Below, piece after piece: positions 17,899-26,610 of a stretch of DNA of 32,688 nucleotides (its first letter is position 1; each line of letters opens with the position of its first letter). Under the pieces are notes generated by a model, which was given only the letters and a program-made list of their open reading frames with translations, was not told the origin of the DNA and made no database searches. Position numbers and translations under genes: made by a program. This stretch comes from Chitinophagales bacterium (GTDB lineage: Bacteria > Bacteroidota > Bacteroidia > Chitinophagales > JABDMM01), in assembly GCA_013001465.1 (NCBI GenBank), contig JABDMM010000039.1, positions 1 to 32,688 on the forward strand, given 5' to 3'.

Positions 17899-20800
17899 TT
17901 ACTTCAAGAAAAATTTGACTCCAAAATTGTATGATCTTGAACCCGGCATATTGAAATAATCAAAACCGTTGATATTAGAACCTGCTCCAGTTAAACTGGT
18001 TTCAGGATCGACTCCCGGGTAATCTGTAACAAGGAATAAGTTTCTTGCTGTGAAATTGAAGTCAATTGCATGAAGTACTTTTTTGATCGTTTTAGACAGA
18101 TCAAGTCTGTACCCTGCACTAACTTCTCTGAGTCTGAACCAGGAAGCATCGTAGATCGCATTTGATGTTGCGCCTGCATCACCAACCACAACTGTATAAT
18201 AATTGAATGCTGATGTATTGACAGTGTTGGCAGATCCATCTGTAATAGGGACACCATCCGGATCAAGACCAGTCTGAGCAACTCCTTCAACCACATATGT
18301 TCTGTCTCTGTCTTCTGATTCTGCAGTTCTTCCTAATCTGTTTAATCTTGCACATGTTCCGCACCATCCGTCAACTTCTCCCCTGATATCAAACAAGACA
18401 TTAAGTCGGAAATCTTTGTAGTTTAATCCCGTTCCAAGACCCATTGTAAATTTAGGATATGGGTTGCCAATATTGACCGACTCAGGATTCTGGGTTGGAA
18501 GTCCGGTAGTTTGATCGATGATCAGATTACCATTATCATCTCTGTAAAAGTCTGGTCCAAAGAAAGCTCCATAAGGATTCCCTACGATCGCAAAAGCTCC
18601 GATGGAGGAGAATGCGACCTCTACATTGATCTCGTCAATACCTTCAACTAATTCCTTGACCTCGTTCTCGTTCTTTGAAAAATTGGCAAAAACATTCCAG
18701 GTCAGATTATCATTTCTAATTACATCTATACCGAGCACGATCTCATGACCCTTGTTAACCATTACACCAACATTCTCAATAATACCACCATAACCGGAAG
18801 ATCTCGCCAGTGGTCGTGCTATGAGAAGATCGGTAGATTTTTGATAATAATACGTGTAGTCAAGCGTAACTCGTCCAGTCCAGAAACGAAGATCTAATCC
18901 AACTTCCTGTGCATTAACGATCTCAGGTCGGATATTATCATTACCAAGAACATTCGTTGAGGAATTTCCAAAACCATTCACACCAAGATATGGGAAACTC
19001 AACCCATCGGTAAATCCATCAGTAAAAAATGGTTGAGTATAGGTGGTGGATGTCGCATACGTTGAAACCAATGAAGGATCCAAACCTGTCTGAGCGAATC
19101 CGTAGCGAAATTTACCAAACGACAGAATGTTGTTGGAAGGTAAAAGCTCAGAGAAAGCAAATCCAATATTGGCTGCAGGGAAGAAATAAGAACTTTGAGA
19201 AGATCCATATGTGGAGGCCCAGTCATTCCTTCCTGTCAGGTTAAGATATAAATAACCATCATACTCAAGGTTAAGGTCCGCAAAGATCGCTGCTTTTCTA
19301 ACCAGACCCTGAGATTCATCAGCATAGAGGTTAGTTGTGTTGGATAGGTTATTAAATCCTGAAGGGATATTGAAGTCTCTTCCTCTCATGAAAGCACTTT
19401 TTGAATAATCCTGCCAGATATTCTGACCGATCCGTAAACTACCCTTGATCTTATCTGAAAATTCATGACGACCGACAACGAAGAAATCCGCGTATGTAGT
19501 TCTTGAAGTGATCGTATTTTCTTCGATCTGTCCACCCGGACCATTTGGCGGATCCCACGCACCAAATGCGAAGATCTGCTTTCTCTGATCGGTAAAAACG
19601 TCCGTTCCTACGATCATTCCAACATCTAACCAGTCCGTAGCTGCATAATTCACATTGAAACTTCCAAGGATCCTGTTCACCTGGTCAGTAAATGGGTTTT
19701 CGTATGCAGACCAATATGGATTATCATAAACCACGAAGTATTGATGAGGTTCTCCACCCGGTCGTAAATACCCTTCAGTACCACCGCCACCAAGAAGGTC
19801 AAAACTTGCAGGAGTACGGAACAGACTCAAAGAAACTCCGGAAAGGTTACTTCCGTTCTGAGCTTTAGTTCCACTGGAATTGATATAATTGACAGTACCG
19901 CCAATCCTTATCTTCTCAGATAGATTAGCATCAGCAGTTAATCTTACCGAGTTTCTTTCATAATTTGTATTTGGTACGATACCACTTTGATCATTTCTTG
20001 TAAGAGCTAACCTGAAACTTGCATCTTGAGTACCCCCAATAAGCTCAATGTGATGCTTATGAGAAATAGCTGTTTCATAGAATTCATCTACGTTATCCTT
20101 AGCTACAATTCCCAATGATTCAGGTAGAGAAGAAATTCTCGGACCCCAACTTGCGGAAGTCCCGAAACTTAGATCATCTCCGGTTAAGTACAATCCATCT
20201 GGTCCCGGATCTGCAACACTGTACGAACCTTCACTAACAGGATTTCCCAGAGAATCAATAGATCCACCTCCGTCTCCCTGTGCGTAAGTAGATTGAAATT
20301 CAGGAAGTTTATTAACCTCCGCGATATCAATATTGTAGCTGTATGTTGCCTTGATCCCTGAACCTGAAGTCCCCTGACCTCTCTTGGTTGTTATGATGAT
20401 CGCTCCATTTCCTGCTCTTGATCCGTAAAGTGCAGCAGCAGATGGACCTTTCAAAACCGTAATGGATTCGACATCATCCGGGTTTATATCCAACCCTCTG
20501 TTAGAGTTATTCACACCAGCGAGTCTTTCATTAAATGGATAATCGTTTCCAATAGTATTGGTGGTTGCATTGCTTGCAGGAATACCATCGATAATAATTA
20601 GAGGCTGGTTATCTCCATTAAAGTGAGATGCTCCTCGTAAGAGGATCTTCGAAGATGCTCCAGGTGTACCCGAAGAAGAGGTGACCTCAACACCAGCAAC
20701 TTTAGAAGAAAGTGCCTGGACGACGTTTACCTCGCCGGAGCTGTTAATTCTTTCTCCACTGACGTCCTGGGTCGAATAACCCAAAGCCCGCTCAGCTTTG

Positions 20801-21138
20801 CTGATACCCAAAGCTGTAACAACAACTTTGTCTACTTGAACATAATCGGGCTCCATATTGACATTAACAACATTGGATGCCCCTAAAGCAACTTCAGTAG
20901 TTTTCATTCCAATAAAGGAATAAACTAATGCATTGCTTCCTTCAGGAACAACTACAGAGTACTTCCCATCTAGATCTGTGGAAACACCAATAGTAGAACC
21001 CTTCACAATAACAGTAACACCGGGTAATGGCTCGTTGATCTCATCAACTACCGTTCCTGTAACCGTTCTGTCTTGTGCATTAAGCACCTGTACCGATAAG
21101 ATCGATAGCAGGAATACAAACGTTAAAATCCGTTTCAT
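17899..21138 (-). CDS. SusC/RagA family TonB-linked outer-membrane transporter
   Basis: A 1079-residue receptor of normal family length. In order it has a signal peptide (1-21), a CarboxypepD_reg-like domain (about 22-100: RTVTGTVVDEINEPLPGVTV), a TonB-box-like segment (VDKVVVTALGISKAERALGY), a plug with the SusC signature (LLRGASHFNGDNQPLIIIDG and VESITVLKGPSAAALYGSR), and a 22-strand-type barrel ending in Phe-Leu-Lys after NFGVKF. It imports a ligand delivered by the SusD partner using TonB energy. No STN domain is present, so anti-sigma signalling through this protein is unlikely. The upstream 341 bases contain no consensus promoter that I can recognise. Confidence 0.95.
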   Translation of the reverse strand: MKRILTFVFLLSILSVQVLNAQDRTVTGTVVDEINEPLPGVTVIVKGSTIGVSTDLDGKYSVVVPEGSNALVYSFIGMKTTEVALGASNVVNVNMEPDYVQVDKVVVTALGISKAERALGYSTQDVSGERINSSGEVNVVQALSSKVAGVEVTSSSGTPGASSKILLRGASHFNGDNQPLIIIDGIPASNATTNTIGNDYPFNERLAGVNNSNRGLDINPDDVESITVLKGPSAAALYGSRAGNGAIIITTKRGQGTSGSGIKATYSYNIDIAEVNKLPEFQSTYAQGDGGGSIDSLGNPVSEGSYSVADPGPDGLYLTGDDLSFGTSASWGPRISSLPESLGIVAKDNVDEFYETAISHKHHIELIGGTQDASFRLALTRNDQSGIVPNTNYERNSVRLTADANLSEKIRIGGTVNYINSSGTKAQNGSNLSGVSLSLFRTPASFDLLGGGGTEGYLRPGGEPHQYFVVYDNPYWSAYENPFTDQVNRILGSFNVNYAATDWLDVGMIVGTDVFTDQRKQIFAFGAWDPPNGPGGQIEENTITSRTTYADFFVVGRHEFSDKIKGSLRIGQNIWQDYSKSAFMRGRDFNIPSGFNNLSNTTNLYADESQGLVRKAAIFADLNLEYDGYLYLNLTGRNDWASTYGSSQSSYFFPAANIGFAFSELLPSNNILSFGKFRYGFAQTGLDPSLVSTYATSTTYTQPFFTDGFTDGLSFPYLGVNGFGNSSTNVLGNDNIRPEIVNAQEVGLDLRFWTGRVTLDYTYYYQKSTDLLIARPLARSSGYGGIIENVGVMVNKGHEIVLGIDVIRNDNLTWNVFANFSKNENEVKELVEGIDEINVEVAFSSIGAFAIVGNPYGAFFGPDFYRDDNGNLIIDQTTGLPTQNPESVNIGNPYPKFTMGLGTGLNYKDFRLNVLFDIRGEVDGWCGTCARLNRLGRTAESEDRDRTYVVEGVAQTGLDPDGVPITDGSANTVNTSAFNYYTVVVGDAGATSNAIYDASWFRLREVSAGYRLDLSKTIKKVLHAIDFNFTARNLFLVTDYPGVDPETSLTGAGSNINGFDYFNMPGSRSYNFGVKFFLK

Positions 21139-21479
21139 ACAAATGGTTTTGATTAATAATTTTAATTCAAGTCTAAATTTCTAAGTAGTATGGTTCAATG
21201 GATAAAAATAAAAGGAATTCATTGTCAGACGATCTTGCAGTCATCTAAACTGTTGATAATTGCCGTTTATTCCAATCCATGAACTGTATTTTATATTGAT
21301 AATCAAAGGTTTATCTGCTGTACTAAATTGTGGAATCATTGAGTTCGATTCCTTAAACCATTGTTTTTTCAATTTTTATACAACTAAACGTAAACTTCCT
21401 TTCGGACAAAACGGTCCGAATGTAGGTATGGTTGCCCTGATTTTTGTTGGATAAAAATTTTTTACAATAGCTGTAGAGC
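21139..21479. other. Intergenic leader between the barrel gene at 21480 and susC
   Basis: This AT-rich stretch must hold the susC promoter, but no TAnnTTTG box with a matching -33 element was found on the minus strand. The only clear structure is the hairpin at 21401-21420. No small gene is evident; the plus-strand frame from 21260 has no homology or support. Confidence 0.5.
21401..21420. other. Perfect 7-bp hairpin, TTCGGAC/GTCCGAA
   Basis: A 7-bp inverted repeat with a 6-base loop, 60 bases beyond the stop at 21480 and about 260 bases before susC. No T-run follows on the minus strand, so it may be a weak terminator, an mRNA end-stabiliser or an operator. Confidence 0.4.
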
Positions 21480-22841
21480 TCAGAATGTGAGAGCAAATGA
21501 TGCCTGAACATCTGCCCCTTTCCCCTTATCCCTTAAGAATATTGGAGAAAGGTCGGTCGATCCCAGCATGAATTTGAACGGTCCACCTTGTACTGAAGAT
21601 TGTAAACCAATTGCATAGTCGTGATTCCCTCCTAACGTGATATTTGGTCCAATGTTAAATGCATTTTTCAGACTAAATGTATACCCAAAGCTAATAATGG
21701 GAATATCAGTCTGATCCAGGATCTTGTTGAATCCCTGAACATAGAGGAAGTAGATATTATGAACGAAATATTCAGTGTTCCGTTTAGATCCGCTGATCAA
21801 GCCGTATGTTGCGAGAAGCTTTATCGAGGGCTGTAGATTAACAGAAAATGGATCATTACTCTCTTCGGGATCGAATAATGCTTCCAGCGAGTCGGTGGAA
21901 CTCCATTCAAATACATCATCCTCGAAGAAATTTACCTGTAATCCCTCATATCGGTAGTCTTTATCCTTGCTGTAGTTGGTGTTGTTCCTGTTAAAATTTA
22001 TAAATCCAATATCGCTAATTGCCAGATCCAGTTTCAATTGTTTGAAGGGTGTGAAGTTTACGCCCAGGTCAAGTCCAAATCCATGTCCATTTCCAGTTAC
22101 ATAATCTCCGCCCCTATCAGGAAACGCATAATTAAACCTGTAATCGAAGTCAAAATCAATATATCTGCCATTCGGTTCAGTATAAATAGCCAGATCAGCT
22201 TTTTCAGTTTGAAGCGAACCTATTCCTTGTAAATACCGCACCCTTATGGATGGTTTTATGCTCATTTCACCGGCAAGAGATATCCTTTTTGCAAATGTCA
22301 GCGCGAAATCGCGATAATACAACCCATCAACCCTGAATGGGCTCAAGGTGATCCACTCATCAGCAAATTGACTGTTACCCTCATAGATAGTTTGGAACAA
22401 ATTCTTGGAAAAGTGAATGCTAAACATAGCACGATCGGTGATAGAAGCAGAGTAAGAGATCACCTCCTCGCCGCTACTGTCATTTATTCTACCATGAAAA
22501 CCCACGATATGAAAATCGAAATTGCTATACAGTCTATTGGACTCTTCTAGTGAGTTAAGTGTAGCCGCCAAAGATTCATTTGTTTGAGGCTCATTAATGA
22601 GCCTATTTATTTCTCTGTAAGTAAGCGAGTTATTACTGATGTGAAAATGAATCGCAGGTAATGTAACCTCAAATTTCCCAAAACCTTGTCCTGTTAAAGA
22701 AGGTAATCTTTGTGAGGCATGCGCTTGGGAATGCGGATTGAATAAAATACTTTGATTGATCTGGGCATCCGAAGAAAATGCAAAGAGTTGAATAAAAAGA
22801 ACTGTTAGTATCAGCTCAGAAATAAATTTTATCCTATTCAT
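21480..22841 (-). CDS. Predicted outer-membrane beta-barrel protein, DUF5723-like (module copy 2)
   Basis: A 453-residue secreted protein. A signal peptide (ending SSDAQ) is followed by LFNPHSQAHASQRLP, resembling the L-x-N-P opening of DUF5723 proteins. The remainder is a run of beta strands with alternating hydrophobic residues and a terminal aromatic (SFALTF), as in outer-membrane barrels. It is a clear paralogue of the protein at 24080-25450, sharing among others AISDIGFINF/AINDVGFINF, the DYRYEG motif, IGPNITLGG/IGPSVTLGG and the C-terminal GKGAD-SFALTF. Its start overlaps the end of the lipoprotein gene at 22834-23880 by eight bases, so the two are translationally linked. The function is not known; the DUF5723 assignment is from motif resemblance only. 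Confidence 0.72.
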   Translation of the reverse strand: MNRIKFISELILTVLFIQLFAFSSDAQINQSILFNPHSQAHASQRLPSLTGQGFGKFEVTLPAIHFHISNNSLTYREINRLINEPQTNESLAATLNSLEESNRLYSNFDFHIVGFHGRINDSSGEEVISYSASITDRAMFSIHFSKNLFQTIYEGNSQFADEWITLSPFRVDGLYYRDFALTFAKRISLAGEMSIKPSIRVRYLQGIGSLQTEKADLAIYTEPNGRYIDFDFDYRFNYAFPDRGGDYVTGNGHGFGLDLGVNFTPFKQLKLDLAISDIGFINFNRNNTNYSKDKDYRYEGLQVNFFEDDVFEWSSTDSLEALFDPEESNDPFSVNLQPSIKLLATYGLISGSKRNTEYFVHNIYFLYVQGFNKILDQTDIPIISFGYTFSLKNAFNIGPNITLGGNHDYAIGLQSSVQGGPFKFMLGSTDLSPIFLRDKGKGADVQASFALTF

Positions 22842-23880
22842 TTAAACTGATTTTCAGATCCAGATCCCCACCGATATGCATTCTGATATTCAGGTCATTA
22901 CTTGCCGTTACTGAGGTGCCGGGAAATCCAAACGTATTTGCGTTGAACTTAACACCGACATGTGCACTGTTCTCCCACCTTTCAACTCTCTTTGCATCTA
23001 CGATCACTTCAGCGACTTCTTCACCCACAGTAAGTGAGACACCGAGGGAATTTGTACTTCCGGCTGGAATACTTATCCGATCTGTAAAAAGAGAGTCCGT
23101 TTTATTAAAAAGTCCATCCAAAAAGTATAGCTGAAATTTCACGTTTGCAGGAAGATCGTTCCTGAATTTAATGCTTAGAGTTCCATCCTGAATCGCAGAG
23201 TCAGAGCCTGAGTTCTCAAACTCAAGACCCAGGGTATCATTGATCTGAAGCGCATTGTTTGTTTTGATCCTAACGGTCTTAATAGTAAGAAAGGTGATAT
23301 CCAAAATGAATTCCGTAGGATCATCTGAAAAGGTAACCAAAGTTCCGCCTGAGCTTCTGTAATCCTTTATTTCTAGATAAACAGTTGCAGGAATATTCTG
23401 ATCCCTTAGATTAGTGAGTACGACAAACTCACTTTCGGGTGGAATATCTTCTTCTATTCTGTACTGGTATATTATTGATGAGGCCAGAGTGTCATTCATC
23501 GATCGAAGAATGATCTTCGTTCCTGAATCGATAGGTATTGGAAATGTATTGTTAATGATCAATTTGAAAGTAGCACTATCAATATCTACGTCTATGAAGT
23601 AGTCTGATAAGTCGATCTGCTTCGGACCAATCCTCTCAATATAAGTCGGAGGAACATAGACCGGTACTCCAGACACAAACCCAAGATCAGATGGATCTAT
23701 CTCGAATTTCATCCTCTTATCCTGAAGGTCTGAAACATCTTTCACATTGACTTCAGTATAAATTATTGGTGCAATTACAGATGGTTTCCAATTCAGGGTT
23801 TCCTCCCCTAAATTACAGGAAGAATACAATACGCTGATAGCAATAAGAAATAGTAAATATCCTACACGCCTCGTTTTCAT
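22834..23880 (-). CDS. Uncharacterised lipoprotein paired with the barrel protein (module copy 2)
   Basis: A 348-residue protein with a lipoprotein signal (lipobox LYSSC, Cys22). I do not recognise a named family. It is strongly similar along its length to the product of 25489-26520: W-x-P-S-V-x-x-P-I-x-Y-T, NVKD-SDL-DKR, VPP-YIER-GP, SDYFIDV, FPIPI-GTK, EDIP, FQ-YF-D, and the end GDLDL. The many alternating hydrophobic residues suggest stacked beta-sandwich domains. The first residues after Cys are NLGEET, with no clear inner-membrane retention signal. Together with the overlapping barrel gene it forms one copy of a duplicated two-gene module. It is probably anchored at the outer membrane. 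Confidence 0.72.
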   Translation of the reverse strand: MKTRRVGYLLFLIAISVLYSSCNLGEETLNWKPSVIAPIIYTEVNVKDVSDLQDKRMKFEIDPSDLGFVSGVPVYVPPTYIERIGPKQIDLSDYFIDVDIDSATFKLIINNTFPIPIDSGTKIILRSMNDTLASSIIYQYRIEEDIPPESEFVVLTNLRDQNIPATVYLEIKDYRSSGGTLVTFSDDPTEFILDITFLTIKTVRIKTNNALQINDTLGLEFENSGSDSAIQDGTLSIKFRNDLPANVKFQLYFLDGLFNKTDSLFTDRISIPAGSTNSLGVSLTVGEEVAEVIVDAKRVERWENSAHVGVKFNANTFGFPGTSVTASNDLNIRMHIGGDLDLKISLNE

Positions 23881-24001
23881 AATCTAGCTTATTCAAAGTA
23901 AACTGACAATTACACTAATTAGTTTGAAATACAGAATAAAAGTGTCTTTTACTCTATTTCCAACAATTAGTTTGTCATCAGAAATCGAATAGCTAAGTTC
24001 A

Positions 24002-24073
24002 GTTGATTAGTTAATCAGTGAACTAGTTAATTGGTGGACTGGTGGACTATTTAACTTATAACTTTTCAACTAA
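24002..24073. repeat. Degenerate octamer array (GTTAACTA/GTGGACTG), nine units
   Basis: Nine consecutive octamers stay in phase: GTTGATTA, GTTAATCA, GTGAACTA, GTTAATTG, GTGGACTG, GTGGACTA, TTTAACTT, ATAACTTT, TCAACTAA. The sequence differs from the GAGCACAT arrays but the period is the same. It ends six bases from the stop of the barrel gene at 24080. It fills most of the second half of the 199-base gap between the two module copies. Confidence 0.75.
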
Positions 24074-24079
24074 CAAAAG

Positions 24080-25450
24080 CTAGAATGATAAAGCAAAGGA
24101 AGTATATATATCAGCTCCTTTACCGTTATTTTTCATCAACAGTGGAGAGATATCACCGGAACCTATAGCAAATTTGAATGGACCGCCTTTAACAGAAGTA
24201 TGAATTCCCATGGCGAAGTCTTTGTGACCACCTAATGTTACGCTAGGACCAATGTTAAATATATTAGCCAAACTGTAAACGTATCCAAGACCTATCAAAG
24301 GCATGGTCGATCTGTCCAGTTTGTTTGAAAAACCCTGAGTGTAGCTGAAATAAATACTATGCTGAAAGAATTTCATTTGCTTTTTAGACATCATCGGACT
24401 CAGCGTAAAACTTCCTAAAAATGAAAGTTTTGGCTGTAGATTGACCTTATATGGATCGTAAGTTTTATTCGCTTTGATATTCTCTTTGATCGTATCTATC
24501 GTTGACCATTGGCTAACATCTGCCTCCCACAAATTTAACTCGATACCTTCGTATCTGTAGTCACCTTGTCTTTTTTGGTTTACAGGATCTTTGTCGAAGT
24601 TGATAAATCCAACATCATTGATGGCAATGTCTGCGGTGATCATTTCATTGACCTTTAAGTTCAAACCAAGATCCATACCTACACCTTTCCCTGTACCACC
24701 TAATATTTCATTTACACCATTAGGCATGGAAGTATTCAATTCGTAATCAAAATCGAAGTGTATGTATTTGCCATCTGCTTCAGTAAACATTGAAAAATCT
24801 GCTTTTGCAAGATTCATCGAAGCAATACCCTGCAGATACCTTAATCGGATGCCCGGAGTTAACTCCATTTTACTTAAAGGACCTTGTATTGATAAAGGCA
24901 TCGAAGCACCTAATGCAATATCTCTATAATATAGCACATCAGCAGCCATAGGTGCAAAATCAACAGTCTCACCTGCATACTGACTATTACCTTCGTATAA
25001 TATTTCAAAGATCTTTTTAGGAAAAGTAATTCCCGAAACAGCTTTATCAACTACAGAGAAACTAAAAGATGCTATTCTGCCTTTCTTTTCGTTTCTCAAA
25101 TTGAAACCTACTCCAAGAAGTTGAATACTGGTATTTAAGAATACGTGGTTAGCATCGTTCAAGGAGTTAATGGTATTACTGATATAGGATTCGGAAATAA
25201 CGGGATCGGTTAACAAGCTCTTGAGTTCATTAAAACTCATGGCATCATTTCCAACACTTAAATGAATAGTAGGAAGCGTAACTTCGACTACTTTGAAACC
25301 ATCCCCGATCTTTCCTGGAAATACGTGGGATGCGGCCGCACTTGTATGCGGATTAAACATTGCCGTTGGACTTTCTTGCGCTGTGATCTGGCAGCTTATC
25401 GTCGCAAACAAAACAACTACTATTGTCTTTAATCTTATCATCACTTTCAT
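24080..25450 (-). CDS. Predicted outer-membrane beta-barrel protein, DUF5723-like (module copy 1)
   Basis: The start is set at ATG 25448-25450 (456 residues, MKVMIRLKTI); a GTG two codons upstream and an ATG three codons downstream are alternatives. The signal peptide ends ITAQ and the mature protein begins ESPTAMFNPHTSAAASHVFP, with the FNPH opening shared with copy 2. It is strand-rich throughout and ends SFALSF. It keeps the same landmarks in the same order as the paralogue: DVGFINF, GDYRYEG, NLQPKLSFLGSF, IGPSVTLGGH, SVKGGPFKFAIGSGDISP, GKGAD. It sits 38 bases after the paired lipoprotein gene and precedes the octamer array. An outer-membrane barrel of unknown function is the most that can be said. 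Confidence 0.72.
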   Translation of the reverse strand: MKVMIRLKTIVVVLFATISCQITAQESPTAMFNPHTSAAASHVFPGKIGDGFKVVEVTLPTIHLSVGNDAMSFNELKSLLTDPVISESYISNTINSLNDANHVFLNTSIQLLGVGFNLRNEKKGRIASFSFSVVDKAVSGITFPKKIFEILYEGNSQYAGETVDFAPMAADVLYYRDIALGASMPLSIQGPLSKMELTPGIRLRYLQGIASMNLAKADFSMFTEADGKYIHFDFDYELNTSMPNGVNEILGGTGKGVGMDLGLNLKVNEMITADIAINDVGFINFDKDPVNQKRQGDYRYEGIELNLWEADVSQWSTIDTIKENIKANKTYDPYKVNLQPKLSFLGSFTLSPMMSKKQMKFFQHSIYFSYTQGFSNKLDRSTMPLIGLGYVYSLANIFNIGPSVTLGGHKDFAMGIHTSVKGGPFKFAIGSGDISPLLMKNNGKGADIYTSFALSF

Positions 25451-25488
25451 CGTCACTAAATTTATCTTACAGAATCACACATTTTATT

Positions 25489-26520
25489 TTAATTAAAAGT
25501 AAAAACCAGGTCAAGGTCACCGGCTATGGTCATTTGCATATCAAGAGTATTACCGGCGGTCACAAATGAACCTGGCATACCATTGGTGTTTACATTGAAG
25601 ACTGCACGGATATTTCCGCTCGTTTTCCACAGATCTAATTTTGCTTTATTAATAGGGATATCTATCTGGGCTTCTGTAGAAGTAATTTTACTTCCTGTTA
25701 CCGGATCCGTGGTACCTGCAATTACATTTGCTTTACCATCGAACATGGAATCGATGATGCCCACATCATTCTGATCCATAAAGTACATTTGGAAGGCCAT
25801 ATTCACAGGTAACTCATTATCGAGATAAATATGAAGCATACCGCTTTCAAGAGTAGAATCTGAGCTATTCGAAAGGCTCATATTCATCGTCTGTTCAACT
25901 TTAAGCTCCTGATCTGTTAGGATCCTTATATTTTCTATTGAAAGGAAGCCAATCTCCATTGAGAATTCTGCAGGTTCTGAAGTAAATATTACGTTTGTAT
26001 CACCGGGAGATTGAAAGTCCTCCAAATACAGATAAACAGTAGATGTAACAACACTATTTTCAAATATAGTTATCGATGAAAACTGGCCACCAGCGGGAAT
26101 ATCCTCATCGATCATAAAATCATATATCACTGAAGATTGTGTGGTATCTTCAGCATCCCGCATTACCACCTTTGTTCCTGCTCCAATTGGTATGGGGAAA
26201 GGGTTCGAGATACTGGTTGTGATATTCGCAGTATCAATAGTGACATCTATAAAATAGTCTGATATATTAATTGTCTGTGGACCTAACCTTTCAATGTACA
26301 AAGGAGGTACCGTTACCGGAACATTTTCCGGAAACCCAAGATCAAAAGACGGCAAATAATATGTCGCTCTTTTATCCTTTAGGTCGGATAAGTCTTTTAC
26401 ATTTGCTTTAGTGTAAACGATCGGGCCTAGGACAGATGGTGTCCAATCCAGATCTTTTTGACACGATACTAGAAATAAGGCTAAGGAAAGAACCAGTAAG
26501 AATATATTGTTTTTTTTCAT
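25489..26520 (-). CDS. Uncharacterised lipoprotein paired with the barrel protein (module copy 1)
   Basis: The open frame reaches 26556, but the start is placed at ATG 26518-26520. This gives 343 residues with a textbook lipoprotein signal (MKKNNIFLLVLSLALFLVSC, lipobox Leu-Val-Ser-Cys). The mature protein begins QKDLDWTPSVLGPIVYT, and the rest parallels the copy at 22834-23880 from end to end (VPP-YIER-GP, SDYFIDV, FPIPI-GTK, EDIP, GDLDL). No named family is recognised. It shares an intergenic region with the divergent M16 protease gene. It is probably transcribed with the barrel gene downstream and possibly with the second module copy. Confidence 0.72.
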   Translation of the reverse strand: MKKNNIFLLVLSLALFLVSCQKDLDWTPSVLGPIVYTKANVKDLSDLKDKRATYYLPSFDLGFPENVPVTVPPLYIERLGPQTINISDYFIDVTIDTANITTSISNPFPIPIGAGTKVVMRDAEDTTQSSVIYDFMIDEDIPAGGQFSSITIFENSVVTSTVYLYLEDFQSPGDTNVIFTSEPAEFSMEIGFLSIENIRILTDQELKVEQTMNMSLSNSSDSTLESGMLHIYLDNELPVNMAFQMYFMDQNDVGIIDSMFDGKANVIAGTTDPVTGSKITSTEAQIDIPINKAKLDLWKTSGNIRAVFNVNTNGMPGSFVTAGNTLDMQMTIAGDLDLVFTFN

Positions 26521-26545
26521 TTTTGATTGACTTGCAATTGCGTTA

Positions 26546-26575
26546 TTGTTACGCATTCAAATAATTATAGTTTTA
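26546..26575 (+). promoter_or_regulatory. Candidate promoter of the M16 operon (TTG-N19-TAGTTTTA)
   Basis: TTG at 26546-26548 is followed after exactly 19 bases by TAGTTTTA (26568-26575), which differs from TAnnTTTG only at the last base. It lies about 35 bases before the TTG start at 26611. The surrounding 90 bases are very AT-rich and must also contain the divergent promoter of the lipoprotein gene. Confidence 0.5.
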
Positions 26576-26610
26576 TATTTTATCAATATATTTAAATTTT
26601 ATATTTAGAA

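Noticed and set aside
26521-26556. N-terminal extension of the lipoprotein to 26556
   Set aside because: The lipoprotein signal starts at the internal ATG at 26520; the extra 12 residues are polar and would spoil it.
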